Shown here in pieces: positions 7,531-15,911 of a stretch of 64,000 nucleotides of DNA. Under the pieces are notes generated by a model that had not been told where the DNA came from, ran no database searches, and saw only the letters and a program-made list of their open reading frames with translations. The DNA comes from Nocardia fusca NBRC 14340. GTDB taxonomy: Bacteria; Actinomycetota; Actinomycetes; Mycobacteriales; Mycobacteriaceae. The stretch lies in assembly GCF_001618425.1 (NCBI RefSeq), contig NZ_BDCU01000029.1, positions 248,001 through 312,000 on the forward strand. The letters run 5' to 3'. Every line of letters begins with the position of its first letter. Position 1 is the first letter of the stretch. The position numbers were made by a program, and so were the translations under genes.

Positions 7531-9948
7531 TCATAATGCCCCCTCCGCCCCGCGCGCGGCGATCGCCTCGTAGACCCGTTGCGGTGACAGCGGGAGTTCG
7601 GTGAGCTGTACGCCCACCGCGTCGGCGACGGCCTGGGCGATGGCACTGGCGACGGGTAGCATCCCGCCCTCCCCCATACCTTTGCTACCGAACGGTCCCG
7701 CGCCGTGGCCCTGCTCCTGTGTGATCGAGACGAACCGCTCGGGGATGTCCTCGGCGAGCGGCACCCGGTAGAGCAGCGCCTCGGCGTTGAGCAGTTCACC
7801 GTCCGGGTCGTACCGGAGTTCTTCGAACAACGCCTGTCCCAGTCCGAACACGGCGGCCCCTTCGTCCTGACCGCGGCACGCTATCTTGTTGATGACCTTG
7901 CCGGCGTCACCGCTGACCGCCAGTTGCAGCACAGTGATCCGGCCCGTCTCGGGGTCGACCTCCACTTCGGCGGCCGCCCAGCCGATCTCCCAGAACACGC
8001 ACGGCGCCTCGAGCGGCGCACGGTGATCGTTGCGCGCCTTGTAGAAACCGTCGGCGGAGAACTCGAATCCGGTGTTCCCGAAGACGTCCATGATCATCGG
8101 GAACAGGTCGTGCACGGTCCCGTCCCGGGTACGCACATGCCAATCCACGAGCTCGAGCGCGGCGGGATCCACCGCGAGTTGCGTACCGGCCCAGTCGAGT
8201 ACCTCGTCCCGGAGCTTCGCGGCCGCCGTCCGCACCGCCTGCCCCATCACCGCGACTCCCGAGGACGCGTTGGTCCCCTGGTCGAACGGGGTGTTGTCGG
8301 TGTCGATACGCGCGTAGGCCACCCGGGCGGGATCGCAGCGCAGCACCTCGGCGACCAGTTGCGCCATCGCGGAGTGCCCGCCCTGCCCCATCTCGGTGAG
8401 CGCACAGTTGAGCAGAACGTCACCCCGCGTGGTGACCTTCACCCTGGCCATCGCCGGTTTGTTGATACCGCCGCCGTCCTTGACGCCGACCGAAACGCCC
8501 ATCCCCCGGTTCCCGGTGCGAGCACGCTCGTGGTAACCGATCGCGTCGGCCACCAGCCGCATCCCCTCCGCCAGGTCGGAGTCGATCCCGGACTCCCCCG
8601 GCACGAATTCCTCACCGAGCGCCTTGAGATTGCGTACCCGCAGTTCGTACGGATCCAGGCCGAGACGATCCGCGATCAGATCCACCTGGCGTTCACTGGC
8701 CCACGTCGCCTGGGTGCCACCGAACCCGCGATAGGCCCCGGCCGGCACGGTGTTGGTGGTGACGACCTTGCACACCGAATCGATATGCTGCCAGCGGTAT
8801 GCGCCGGGCATCCGGTAGCCGGCCTTCTCCGCGACCGCCGGGCTGTGCTCGGCGTAGGCACCGCCGTTGAGCAGCACCGTCGACTGCCGTGCGACGAACG
8901 TACCGTCGGCCCGTACACCCGATTTCACGATGAGCGTCGCCGCGTGCTGCGAGACCGTCAGGAACACCTCCTCGGTGGTCATACAGAACCGGACCGGACG
9001 CCCGCCGCTGAGCTGGGATAGCCGGATCGCGACCGGGTCGGCTTTCGGTCCGTTCTTCGCGCCGAAACCGCCACCGATCAACGGCACATGGACGCGGATC
9101 CGGTTCTCCGGCAGCCCGAAAACGCGCGCGAGTTCCTTGCGCAGGTTGAACGGCGCCTGCGTCGAGGTCCACACCTCGATCTCGTCGGTGCTCGCCTCGG
9201 CGACGGTCACGAACGGTTCGAGATGCATATGGTTCATCCGCGAGAACTCGAAGGTGTCCTCGAAGATGTGGTCACACGTCTCCCAGACGTCGGGCGAGCC
9301 GGTGCGATACCGGAACTCGTAGCTCACGTTCGGTTCGCTGCGCAACGACGCCGACGCGCCCTGCCCGTACTTCGGGATCACCCCGAACGGCTCGTCCGGA
9401 TGGATGACCGGCGCCGATTCCGCGAGAGCCGCCTCGACGGTGAACGCCGCAGGCAGCACCTCGTACTCGACCCGGATCAGGTCCAGCGCCGCGAGCGCGG
9501 TGCGCTCGTCGACGGCGGCGGCCGCGGCCACCACGTCACCGACGTATCGGACGACGCCGGTCGCGACCACCGGCTGGTCCTTGACCATCGTCCCGTAGCA
9601 CTGCAGTCCGTCGATCTCGTCCTGGGTCACGATCGCGGTGACACCCGGGAGCGCCCGGGCGGCCGAGGTGTCGATGGAGACGATGCGGGCGTGCGCGTGC
9701 GGACTGCGCAGCACCTTCGCGTGCAGCATGCCCGGGCGCACGATATCGGCCCCGTACACGGCCCGCCCGGTCACCTTCGCCGTCGCGTCCGCCCGCGGGC
9801 CGTCCCGGCCGACCAGCCGGTGTTCCGGGGGCGCCGTGGGCAACTCCCGGATCCGATACTCGCCGACCGTTTCCCCGTCGCCGACCAGGTGGGTGCGCGC
9901 CTCGACCAGCGGGCCGGCGACCGGCAACCGATCCGATACCGCCGTCAT
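7531..9948 (-). CDS. Molybdenum hydroxylase large subunit (xanthine dehydrogenase/aldehyde oxidase family)
   Basis: An 805-residue molybdopterin-binding subunit. It carries the conserved glycine-rich segments GGGFGAKNG and AYRGFGG, and the active-site glutamate Glu760 in GMGEGG. The AYRGFG motif differs from the AYRCSFR loop of true CO dehydrogenase CoxL, so this is a hydroxylase of N-heterocycles, aldehydes or similar, not a CO dehydrogenase. Hydroxylation would use water as oxygen source. The start overlaps the stop of the 2Fe-2S subunit gene by four bases, so the subunits are translated in coupled fashion. XdhC, needed for sulfuration and insertion of the cofactor, is encoded at 15.9 kb. 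Confidence 0.95.
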   Translation of the reverse strand: MTAVSDRLPVAGPLVEARTHLVGDGETVGEYRIRELPTAPPEHRLVGRDGPRADATAKVTGRAVYGADIVRPGMLHAKVLRSPHAHARIVSIDTSAARALPGVTAIVTQDEIDGLQCYGTMVKDQPVVATGVVRYVGDVVAAAAAVDERTALAALDLIRVEYEVLPAAFTVEAALAESAPVIHPDEPFGVIPKYGQGASASLRSEPNVSYEFRYRTGSPDVWETCDHIFEDTFEFSRMNHMHLEPFVTVAEASTDEIEVWTSTQAPFNLRKELARVFGLPENRIRVHVPLIGGGFGAKNGPKADPVAIRLSQLSGGRPVRFCMTTEEVFLTVSQHAATLIVKSGVRADGTFVARQSTVLLNGGAYAEHSPAVAEKAGYRMPGAYRWQHIDSVCKVVTTNTVPAGAYRGFGGTQATWASERQVDLIADRLGLDPYELRVRNLKALGEEFVPGESGIDSDLAEGMRLVADAIGYHERARTGNRGMGVSVGVKDGGGINKPAMARVKVTTRGDVLLNCALTEMGQGGHSAMAQLVAEVLRCDPARVAYARIDTDNTPFDQGTNASSGVAVMGQAVRTAAAKLRDEVLDWAGTQLAVDPAALELVDWHVRTRDGTVHDLFPMIMDVFGNTGFEFSADGFYKARNDHRAPLEAPCVFWEIGWAAAEVEVDPETGRITVLQLAVSGDAGKVINKIACRGQDEGAAVFGLGQALFEELRYDPDGELLNAEALLYRVPLAEDIPERFVSITQEQGHGAGPFGSKGMGEGGMLPVASAIAQAVADAVGVQLTELPLSPQRVYEAIAARGAEGAL

Positions 9949-10493
9949 TCGCGATCCCCGTCCTGCGCGGCCGTCAGCTCCGCCGCGCGTTCGACGGATT
10001 CCATGATCATTTCGTAGCCGGTGCAGCGGCAGGTGTTCGAACTGATCCACTCGCGAATGGTGCCGCGGTCCGGCCGGGGTTCCCGGCGCAGCAGACCGGT
10101 CGTCAGCATCAGCATGCCGGAGGTGCAGAAACCACACTGGTAACCACCGCATTCCGCGAAGGCCCGCTGCTGCGGCGAGAGAGTTCCGTCCACGGCCGCA
10201 AGTCCCTCGACGGTCTCCACGGCGGCGCCGTCGACCGCGAACGCGAACGTCGAGCAGGAGGCGACCGGAACGTCGTCGACGAGTACCGTGCAGGCTCCGC
10301 AGACACCGCGCTCACACGAACGCCGCACGCCCCGGCAGCCGAAGTCGTCGCGCAGGACATCGAGCAGGACCGCGCTGGAATCGATTCTGCAATTCCGCTT
10401 CTCGCCGTTCAGGCTGAACTCTATGGAGGTGTCGAGTGCGCTCGGCGGGACTTCCGCGCCGGCCGGTCTCGTCTCGGTATCGGGATCACACAT
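9945..10493 (-). CDS. Molybdenum hydroxylase [2Fe-2S] small subunit
   Basis: A 182-residue CoxS/XdhA-type iron-sulfur subunit with two [2Fe-2S] clusters. The N-terminal plant-type cluster uses Cys60, Cys65, Cys68 and Cys80. The C-terminal four-helix domain uses Cys120 and Cys123 (YQCGFC) with Cys155 and Cys157 (NTCRC). The start was placed at the ATG at 10493, which has GTGAGGA upstream, in preference to a GTG five codons earlier without a ribosome site. It overlaps the FAD subunit gene by eight bases. It relays electrons from the molybdenum site to FAD. Confidence 0.94.
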   Translation of the reverse strand: MCDPDTETRPAGAEVPPSALDTSIEFSLNGEKRNCRIDSSAVLLDVLRDDFGCRGVRRSCERGVCGACTVLVDDVPVASCSTFAFAVDGAAVETVEGLAAVDGTLSPQQRAFAECGGYQCGFCTSGMLMLTTGLLRREPRPDRGTIREWISSNTCRCTGYEMIMESVERAAELTAAQDGDRE

Positions 10494-11361
10494 GCGGTCG
10501 GTCCTCACGCTGGGGGGTGGCAGTGGCTGCCTCGTGGAGCAGCCTGCGGGTCAGCACGGTGACGAGGTGCCTGCGGTACTCGGCGGACCCGGTGTAATCG
10601 CCGATATCGTCCGGGAGTTGCGCGGCGAGGGCCGCGGCGGTCGGCACCGCGTCGATACCGGCCGGCGACGTGGCCTCGGTATCGACGCGCAGCGAGATAC
10701 CGCGGCGGTACTCCGACCCCGCGGTGGCGTGGACGGCCAGGGTGGCGTCGGCACCCCGCCGGATCGCGAGCGCGACCGTCGTGGTGGGGCGCATCGAGCG
10801 CTCGTACCCGAACCACACCAGATCCGTGGTGGACACCTCGATACCGGTGAGCAGCGCGGTGGTGTCGTCGGTCCACAATCGGCCGGGTGCGAGAGTGCGG
10901 CCGTCCGAAATCGACAACCGGGCGTCGAGGGCGCCCAGTAGCAACGGCATCTCGTAGCGATGGCGCCGGGCCATCAGATTCCCGCCGACCGTGCCGGTGT
11001 ACCGGATCCGGACGGTGGCGATCCGCGACCATGCCGCCGCGAGTCCGGGGATCGCCGCGGCCACGGTCGCACTGGTCGCCCCCTCGTGATGGGTGACCAT
11101 CGGTCCCAGGTGCAGGACTCCGCTGTGGTGCGTGATCGTTTTCAGGCCCGCCACTTTCCGCAGCGATACCAGTGCCGCGGGCGCGCAGCCCTCCCGGATC
11201 CTGGCGACGAGATCGCTGCACCCGGCAGCGATCACCGCCTCCGGGTCGGCGGCGAGCGCCGCCTCCACCTCGGCGACCGATTCCGGGCGGTACAGCCGGA
11301 ACGGCGCGAGAGCCGATTGACTCTGCGCGACGATTCCGGATCCGTCGACCGTGGCCCGCAT
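10486..11361 (-). CDS. Molybdenum hydroxylase FAD-binding middle subunit
   Basis: A 291-residue CoxM-type subunit. The N-terminal FAD domain opens with FRLYRPESVAEVEAAL and has the flavin-binding AAGCSDL segment (usually AGGTDL) and the VGGNLM motif. A CO-dehydrogenase flavoprotein C-terminal domain follows from about residue 180. It completes the three-subunit hydroxylase with its two neighbours. The start codon overlaps the stop of the ABC ATPase gene (ATGA), so importer and hydroxylase are one transcriptional unit. This links uptake directly to the first oxidation step. Confidence 0.92.
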   Translation of the reverse strand: MRATVDGSGIVAQSQSALAPFRLYRPESVAEVEAALAADPEAVIAAGCSDLVARIREGCAPAALVSLRKVAGLKTITHHSGVLHLGPMVTHHEGATSATVAAAIPGLAAAWSRIATVRIRYTGTVGGNLMARRHRYEMPLLLGALDARLSISDGRTLAPGRLWTDDTTALLTGIEVSTTDLVWFGYERSMRPTTTVALAIRRGADATLAVHATAGSEYRRGISLRVDTEATSPAGIDAVPTAAALAAQLPDDIGDYTGSAEYRRHLVTVLTRRLLHEAATATPQREDRPHV

Positions 11362-12182
11362 CAGTGCGCCTTGCTCACAACCGAATCGCGCGGGCCGTCG
11401 GCTGCCACGCCCTCACCGCGCAGCAGCCTTGTCACTCGCGAGCGGATCTCGACGAATCGCGGATCCGTTTTGGTGGTGATGTGATCGCGCGGCCGTGGCA
11501 GATCGACCTCGATCGTCTCGGCCACGACGCTCGGCGGTTTCGACAGCACGATGATGTGATCGGCGAGGTAGACGCTCTCGTCGATATCGTGGGTGACGAC
11601 CAGGACGGTGATCCCGAGCCGCGCCTGGATCGCCAGGAGCAGATCCTCGAGTTCGGCGCGTGTCTGGGCGTCGACCGAGGCGTACGGCTCGTCCATGAGC
11701 AGCAGCTTGGGATGGCTCGCCAGCGCCCGGGCGATGGCGACGCGCTGCTGCATACCGCCCGACATCTGCCAGGGGTAGAGCTTCTCCTTGCCCGACAGGC
11801 CGACCGCGTCGATGGCCTCCTGGACCCGGGCGGCACGCTCCGGCCGCGGCAGATGCTGGAGCGGGAAGGCGATGTTCTTGTCCACCCGCATCCACGGGAA
11901 CAGCGAGCGCGCGTAGTCCTGGAACACCATGGCCAGGCCGTCGGGCACCCCGGACACCTGCCGCCCGTCGAAGGTGACCGCACCGGTCGTCGGGACATCG
12001 AGTCCGCTGATGATCCGCAGCAGGGTCGACTTGCCGCAGCCGGAGGGCCCGACGATCACGCTGACCTTTCCGGCCGGGGCGTCGGCGGTGATATCGCGGA
12101 CCGCGAGGTTGGTTCCATAGGACTTCGAGATGCCGGTGAGGACCAGCTCCGCGGACGTGGTCGTCACATGTGTACTAGTCAT
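11361..12182 (-). CDS. ABC transporter ATP-binding protein, NitT/TauT type
   Basis: A 273-residue ABC ATPase. The Walker A motif GPSGCGKST is at 45-53, the signature is MSGGMQQRVAIARAL, and Walker B is LLLMDEPYASVD followed by a switch histidine (VVTHD). Its closest architecture is the nitrate/sulfonate/taurine (SsuB/TauB) class that imports small organic anions. It overlaps both neighbours: the permease stop upstream by eight bases and the FAD subunit start downstream. The imported compound is presumably the substrate of the molybdenum hydroxylase. Confidence 0.94.
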   Translation of the reverse strand: MTSTHVTTTSAELVLTGISKSYGTNLAVRDITADAPAGKVSVIVGPSGCGKSTLLRIISGLDVPTTGAVTFDGRQVSGVPDGLAMVFQDYARSLFPWMRVDKNIAFPLQHLPRPERAARVQEAIDAVGLSGKEKLYPWQMSGGMQQRVAIARALASHPKLLLMDEPYASVDAQTRAELEDLLLAIQARLGITVLVVTHDIDESVYLADHIIVLSKPPSVVAETIEVDLPRPRDHITTKTDPRFVEIRSRVTRLLRGEGVAADGPRDSVVSKAH

Positions 12183-13074
12183 TTTGCTGAGTCACTCCTC
12201 GGTGCCAGGCCAACGCCCGCCGTTCGGCGAACACGAAGATGAAGTTGAGTGCGACGCCCAGGGCGGCCAGCACGATCAGGACCGACCAGAATCCGGTGTA
12301 GTCGAAGTCGCGCTGTGACCGGATCAGGAGATATCCGAGACCGTTCTCGGCCTTCTGCAGTTCGGAGATGATCATGATGATGAGCGACAGCGACATCGCG
12401 GTCCGCACACCGGCGAATATCTTGGGCCCCGCGCCGGGAAGGACGATCTGTGTCAGCACATTCCAGCGCGAGATCTTGAACACCGCGGCCGCCTGCATCC
12501 GGCCGGTGCCCACGCTCTGCACACCGTCGATCGTGTTGAACAGGATGGGCCAGACCACGGAGAACGTGATGAGGAAGATCTTCGGACTGTCCCCCGTGCC
12601 GAACAGGAAGAAGAACACCCCCAGCAGGGCCGGGCTGGGCAGCGACCGCCCGAGGTGGATGAGCGGCTGGAACAGGGCCGTGAGCACGGGAACGATACCC
12701 AGCGCGACTCCCAGCGCGACCCCGACCACGACGGCCAGCAGCAGTCCCGCCAGCGCACGGTAGACACTGGGAAAGAAATGGTCGAAGGTCGCGTCGCCGA
12801 GGAAGAGCCGGCCGGCGTCGGCGCTGAAGAAGTCGGTGAAGACCCGTTCGAAGGCCTCGACCGGCGGCGCCACGATCAGCGAGCCCACCGCCGACTGCGA
12901 CAGACCCCACCACGCGGCGAGGATCAGTATCGGAACCAGCACCCGGATGCCCGTGTTGCCCAGCAACGCCGGCAGGAAGCCGCGGGTGCGCGCGGCCGAG
13001 CCGAGCGCGGGAGACTTCGGACCCGGCCGCACGGCCGGCGCGGCGAGTCCCGTGTCCTCGGTCGATGCGACCAT
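12175..13074 (-). CDS. ABC transporter permease, NitT/TauT type (second permease)
   Basis: A 299-residue membrane protein with about six transmembrane helices. A short polar N-terminus precedes the first helix at about residues 42-60. The binding-protein-dependent permease loop (EAA-type) is recognisable around VQSVGTGRMQAAAVFKISR. It is a SsuC/TauC homologue. The gene starts at an ATG that overlaps the stop of the first permease (ATGA), and its own end overlaps the ATPase start. The two dissimilar permeases probably form a heterodimer. Confidence 0.92.
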   Translation of the reverse strand: MVASTEDTGLAAPAVRPGPKSPALGSAARTRGFLPALLGNTGIRVLVPILILAAWWGLSQSAVGSLIVAPPVEAFERVFTDFFSADAGRLFLGDATFDHFFPSVYRALAGLLLAVVVGVALGVALGIVPVLTALFQPLIHLGRSLPSPALLGVFFFLFGTGDSPKIFLITFSVVWPILFNTIDGVQSVGTGRMQAAAVFKISRWNVLTQIVLPGAGPKIFAGVRTAMSLSLIIMIISELQKAENGLGYLLIRSQRDFDYTGFWSVLIVLAALGVALNFIFVFAERRALAWHRGVTQQND

Positions 13075-13865
13075 CACTGGGCCAGCCCCTTCTTCCATGC
13101 GAACACCTTGTTGTCGAGGGCGGTGAAGACGGTGCTCACCGCCAGGCCGAGGACCCCGGCCACCAGCGTCGCGGCGTATACGGTGTCGAGGTTGGTGGCG
13201 TTGGCGCTGTTGAGCAGGATGTAGCCGCCGATCCCCTGCCCGTTGCCGATCAGTAGTTCCGCACTGACGGCGACGATGAGCCCGATCGATGCGGCGATCC
13301 GGATCCCGGTGAACGCGAAGGGAAGTGCGCTGGGGATCTTGATCCGGCGCAGGATCGCGATTCCCGAGAGACCGAAGGTCCGGGCCGTCTGAACGGCGGT
13401 GGCGTCGGTGGCGCGGACGCCGTACAGGGTGTTCAGCAGGATCGGCCACATACAGGCGAGCGCCACCGTGATCGAGAGCGGCAACATCCCCGAACCCAGC
13501 AGCAACACCAGCACCGGGCCCAACGCGACCGACGGCAGGACCCGGAAGACCTCGACCGGAAGTTCGAAGGCGAGGAACACCTTCGCGAAGGCGCCCATCA
13601 GACCGCCGAGCACCATCCCGGCCACGGTCGCGATCAGCAGGCCGAGCATCCATTCGCGGAGGGTGAAACCGACCTCCTGCCAGAAGGTCTGATCTCCGAA
13701 CAGTGCACCGGTCTCCGCCAGCACCCGGCTCGGCACGGGCAACCCGGGCGTGGCGATCACTCCGGTCCGGATGACCAGTTCGGTCAGCGCGGCCGTCCCG
13801 AGCACGCCCACGATTCCGTAGGCGATCTGCTGTTTCCGGCCGAGCGGCTCACTGAGGAGATTCAT
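13074..13865 (-). CDS. ABC transporter permease, NitT/TauT type (first permease)
   Basis: A 263-residue inner-membrane permease opening MNLLSEPLGRKQQIAYG, with about six helices. The EAA-like cytoplasmic loop is around VQTARTFGLSGIAILRRIKIPSALP. It starts one base after the stop of the substrate-binding protein gene and overlaps the second permease by four bases. The frame is open far upstream, but the extra residues are antisense to the binding-protein gene, and the ATG at 13865 fits the family N-terminus. Confidence 0.92.
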   Translation of the reverse strand: MNLLSEPLGRKQQIAYGIVGVLGTAALTELVIRTGVIATPGLPVPSRVLAETGALFGDQTFWQEVGFTLREWMLGLLIATVAGMVLGGLMGAFAKVFLAFELPVEVFRVLPSVALGPVLVLLLGSGMLPLSITVALACMWPILLNTLYGVRATDATAVQTARTFGLSGIAILRRIKIPSALPFAFTGIRIAASIGLIVAVSAELLIGNGQGIGGYILLNSANATNLDTVYAATLVAGVLGLAVSTVFTALDNKVFAWKKGLAQ

Positions 13866-13866
13866 C

Positions 13867-14838
13867 TCAGTCCTCGAGCGTGATGAGGTGCGGGGTGACG
13901 TCGAAGCCTTCGGGGATACGCCCCTGGGCGGCGAGCATCTCGGCGACGGACTGCATCTTCGCCGGATCCATACTCGACGCGAAGATCGGCAGCGACATCG
14001 ACTGGGCCACCGCCGCGGGGACCTTCGCGACACCGGGTAGCCAGCTGCGGAATTCGGCCTCGTGGGCGGAGATATCGGCGCCGGCGGCGTAGATCGCGCG
14101 AGCGAACGCCGCGGTGGTGTCCGGGTTCGCGTCCACGAAATCGTCTCCCGCGACGAAGATCGACGCCGGCAATGCGTTGTTGGTGTCCGTGGTGAGGTCC
14201 GCGATCTCCCGCATCCCGGCGCCGCGCGCGGCCGAGGAGAACGGCTCGGGGGCGTACCCGACGTCGATCGAGCCGGCCTGCACTCCGGGCAGCATTTCGG
14301 GGAACGGCACCTCGACGTACCGCGGTTCGATATCGACGCCCTGGTCGGCCGCGAGGTTGCCGATGGTGACATCGCCGATGTTGTTGGTGGTGTTCACGCC
14401 GACGGTCCTACCGTTGATATCGGCCAGCGACCGGATCGGCGAATCCGGCTTCACATACAGGATTCCGCTGCCGTCACCCAGCGAAGCCGTATGCGCGACG
14501 GTGGTGATCGGCGTCTTGCGGGACTGCGCGATCGCCGCGGAGATCGAGTTGGCGATGCTGAAGTCGAGTTCTCCCGAGGCGACCTTCTGGATGCCGATGG
14601 GTCCACCCTGGATCGGCTCGAGGGTTACCGTGAGCCCTTCCTTTTCGAAGTAGCCCTTCTCGTCCGCCCAGTACACCGCCGCATAGTCGGCCAGTGGCAG
14701 AACGCCCACCGAGACCTCGGTCTGCTCCAGTGTGCCGTCGGTGGCCGCGGCGGTGCGCTCGCCCGAACCGCTGCACGAGCTCAGAACCAAGGCGGAGCCG
14801 GCCAGCAGGGCCGCGGCCGCGAGGCGGATTGTCGTCAT
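13867..14838 (-). CDS. ABC transporter substrate-binding lipoprotein, NitT/TauT type
   Basis: A 323-residue extracytoplasmic solute-binding lipoprotein. The N-terminal signal MTTIRLAAAALLAGSALVLS ends in a lipobox with Cys22. The mature part is an NMT1/SsuA-like fold (VGVLPLADYAAVYWADEKGYF is the typical first strand-helix). It is the first gene of the importer/hydroxylase operon and has a clear promoter at 14916-14944. It should capture a small, probably anionic, substrate outside the membrane. Confidence 0.93.
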   Translation of the reverse strand: MTTIRLAAAALLAGSALVLSSCSGSGERTAAATDGTLEQTEVSVGVLPLADYAAVYWADEKGYFEKEGLTVTLEPIQGGPIGIQKVASGELDFSIANSISAAIAQSRKTPITTVAHTASLGDGSGILYVKPDSPIRSLADINGRTVGVNTTNNIGDVTIGNLAADQGVDIEPRYVEVPFPEMLPGVQAGSIDVGYAPEPFSSAARGAGMREIADLTTDTNNALPASIFVAGDDFVDANPDTTAAFARAIYAAGADISAHEAEFRSWLPGVAKVPAAVAQSMSLPIFASSMDPAKMQSVAEMLAAQGRIPEGFDVTPHLITLED

Positions 14839-14915
14839 GAACGTCTCCTGTCGGGACGATGGTGGCGACCGGGCTGGATTCCACCGCGGTTGCCGAACAT
14901 CTTGGCTGCAAGAGA

Positions 14916-14944
14916 TTTGTACTTCCTTACCGCTAAGAGGTCAA
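14916..14944 (-). promoter_or_regulatory. Promoter of the ABC importer/molybdenum hydroxylase operon with operator in the spacer
   Basis: Minus-strand -35 TTGACC (14939-14944), a 17-base spacer, then -10 TACAAA (14916-14921), some 75 bases before the binding-protein start. Inside the spacer lies the palindrome-like CTTAGCGGTAAG (14926-14937). It matches the site at the aldehyde dehydrogenase promoter in 10 of 12 positions and the MarR/xdhC palindrome core in 9 of 12. A repressor bound here would block polymerase directly. The rest of the 307-base gap (14839-15145) holds the leader and the MarR terminator. Confidence 0.65.
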
Positions 14945-15102
14945 CGCCGGATGGGCGGGAATTCGATGATTAACAGGCGGTTAACCCCAGCGGAATCTGT
15001 CGTCTCGAACAGAGAGATGCAGGTCACACCTCGAATTTGAGTGTGGTGGCCCCCACAGAAAAGGCCGGAAAGGTTTCGCGAAGACGCCCCCGAAAACGAC
15101 GA

Positions 15103-15132
15103 ACGCTCCCAGATCGTGGGATCCGGGAGCGT
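15103..15132 (-). terminator. Intrinsic terminator of the MarR gene
   Basis: Inverted arms ACGCTCCC (15103-15110) and GGGAGCGT (15125-15132) enclose a 14-base loop. The hairpin starts 14 bases past the MarR stop codon. On the minus strand it is followed by TCGTCGTTTTC, a modest T-rich stretch. This separates MarR from the importer operon, which has its own promoter. Confidence 0.6.
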
Positions 15133-15145
15133 GCAGAGCAGACGC

Positions 15146-15700
15146 TCAGGCGGTGCGATCGACCGCGGCACCCTCCCCCGCCGGCAGCGCGGACATCCGC
15201 AGCGACCCCTCGAGCACCGTGAGCAACCCCGCCAGCTGAGCCTTCTGGTCGGGGTCCAGGCCCACCAGCATGTGCGCGAGTTCGGCGAAGTGCGCATCGG
15301 CGACCCGGTCCACGAGATCGCGCCCCGCATCGGACAGGGTCACATAGACCACCCGGGCATCCTCGGGGTCGCGCTCCCGCAGCACCAGCCCGGCCTCCTC
15401 CAGCCGGTTGACCCGCAGAGTCAGGCCGCCCGTCGTGACGAGCGTCTGCTTGGCCAGCTCACCCGCCGTACGCCGGAACTCCGGCTCCGCGCGGCGCAGG
15501 CACGCGAGGACATCGAACCCCGCCTCGTTGGTGCCGAACTGCTCGAACACACTGTTGATCCGGGAGCGATAGAGCAGGAAGCTGCGATGCATGCGCCCGA
15601 AGATCTCCAGCGCGGAGACATCGAGTTCGGGCCGCGATTGGGCCCATTGCCGGATGATCTCGCCGACACCGTCCGAGTTTTCCGTCACTGCCTCTGCCAC
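15146..15700 (-). CDS. MarR-family transcriptional regulator
   Basis: A 184-residue winged-helix regulator of the MarR family. The DNA-binding core runs from about residue 55 to 130: GFDVLACLRR, the recognition region TTGGLTLRVNRLEEAGLV, and the wing DPEDARVVYVTLSDAG. The GTG at 15700 was chosen because GAGGGAT lies seven bases upstream. A longer frame starting at 15766 would place the perfect palindrome at 15728-15745 inside the coding region, whereas the GTG puts it 28-45 bases upstream, as expected for autoregulation. It is divergent from xdhC and next to the importer/hydroxylase operon. It is the likely controller of that supercluster, with a pathway intermediate as inducer. Confidence 0.87.
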   Translation of the reverse strand: MAEAVTENSDGVGEIIRQWAQSRPELDVSALEIFGRMHRSFLLYRSRINSVFEQFGTNEAGFDVLACLRRAEPEFRRTAGELAKQTLVTTGGLTLRVNRLEEAGLVLRERDPEDARVVYVTLSDAGRDLVDRVADAHFAELAHMLVGLDPDQKAQLAGLLTVLEGSLRMSALPAGEGAAVDRTA

Positions 15701-15727
15701 AACCCATCCCTCGTCGCCCGACCGGCT

Positions 15728-15745
15728 TACCTTTGCGCAAAGGTA
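15728..15745. promoter_or_regulatory. Perfect 18-bp palindromic operator between marR-like gene and xdhC
   Basis: TACCTTTGCGCAAAGGTA is identical to its reverse complement. It lies between two divergent genes, close to the MarR start, and its core CTTTGCGCAAAG fits the CTTnnCGnnAAG pattern also found in two promoters of the adjacent catabolic supercluster. A MarR dimer site is the natural reading. Confidence 0.75.
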
Positions 15746-15911
15746 CTGTACGATCTTTTCTATCATCCCACCAGCGCGGGACTCCGGCGATCGTCTCGCC
15801 GGGACAGCTCGGTCGCCGAGTCGACGTGAACGCCGACAGCGACCACCGGCCGCGAACCGCGTATCGGCCGCCGGTACGCGGACCGGCACGACAAGGCAGA
15901 GGGTAGCCCGG

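Noticed and set aside
7705..9021. Long plus-strand frame opposite the molybdenum hydroxylase large subunit
   Set aside because: Arg/His/Gly-rich composition typical of an antisense shadow and no domain; the minus-strand gene is unambiguous.
7531..9948. CO dehydrogenase large subunit (CoxL)
   Set aside because: The active-site loop is AYRGFG, not the AYRCSFR needed for the copper-molybdenum CO site.
15701..15766. Longer MarR protein starting at 15766
   Set aside because: It would put the perfect palindrome within the coding sequence and has no ribosome site; the GTG at 15700 has one.
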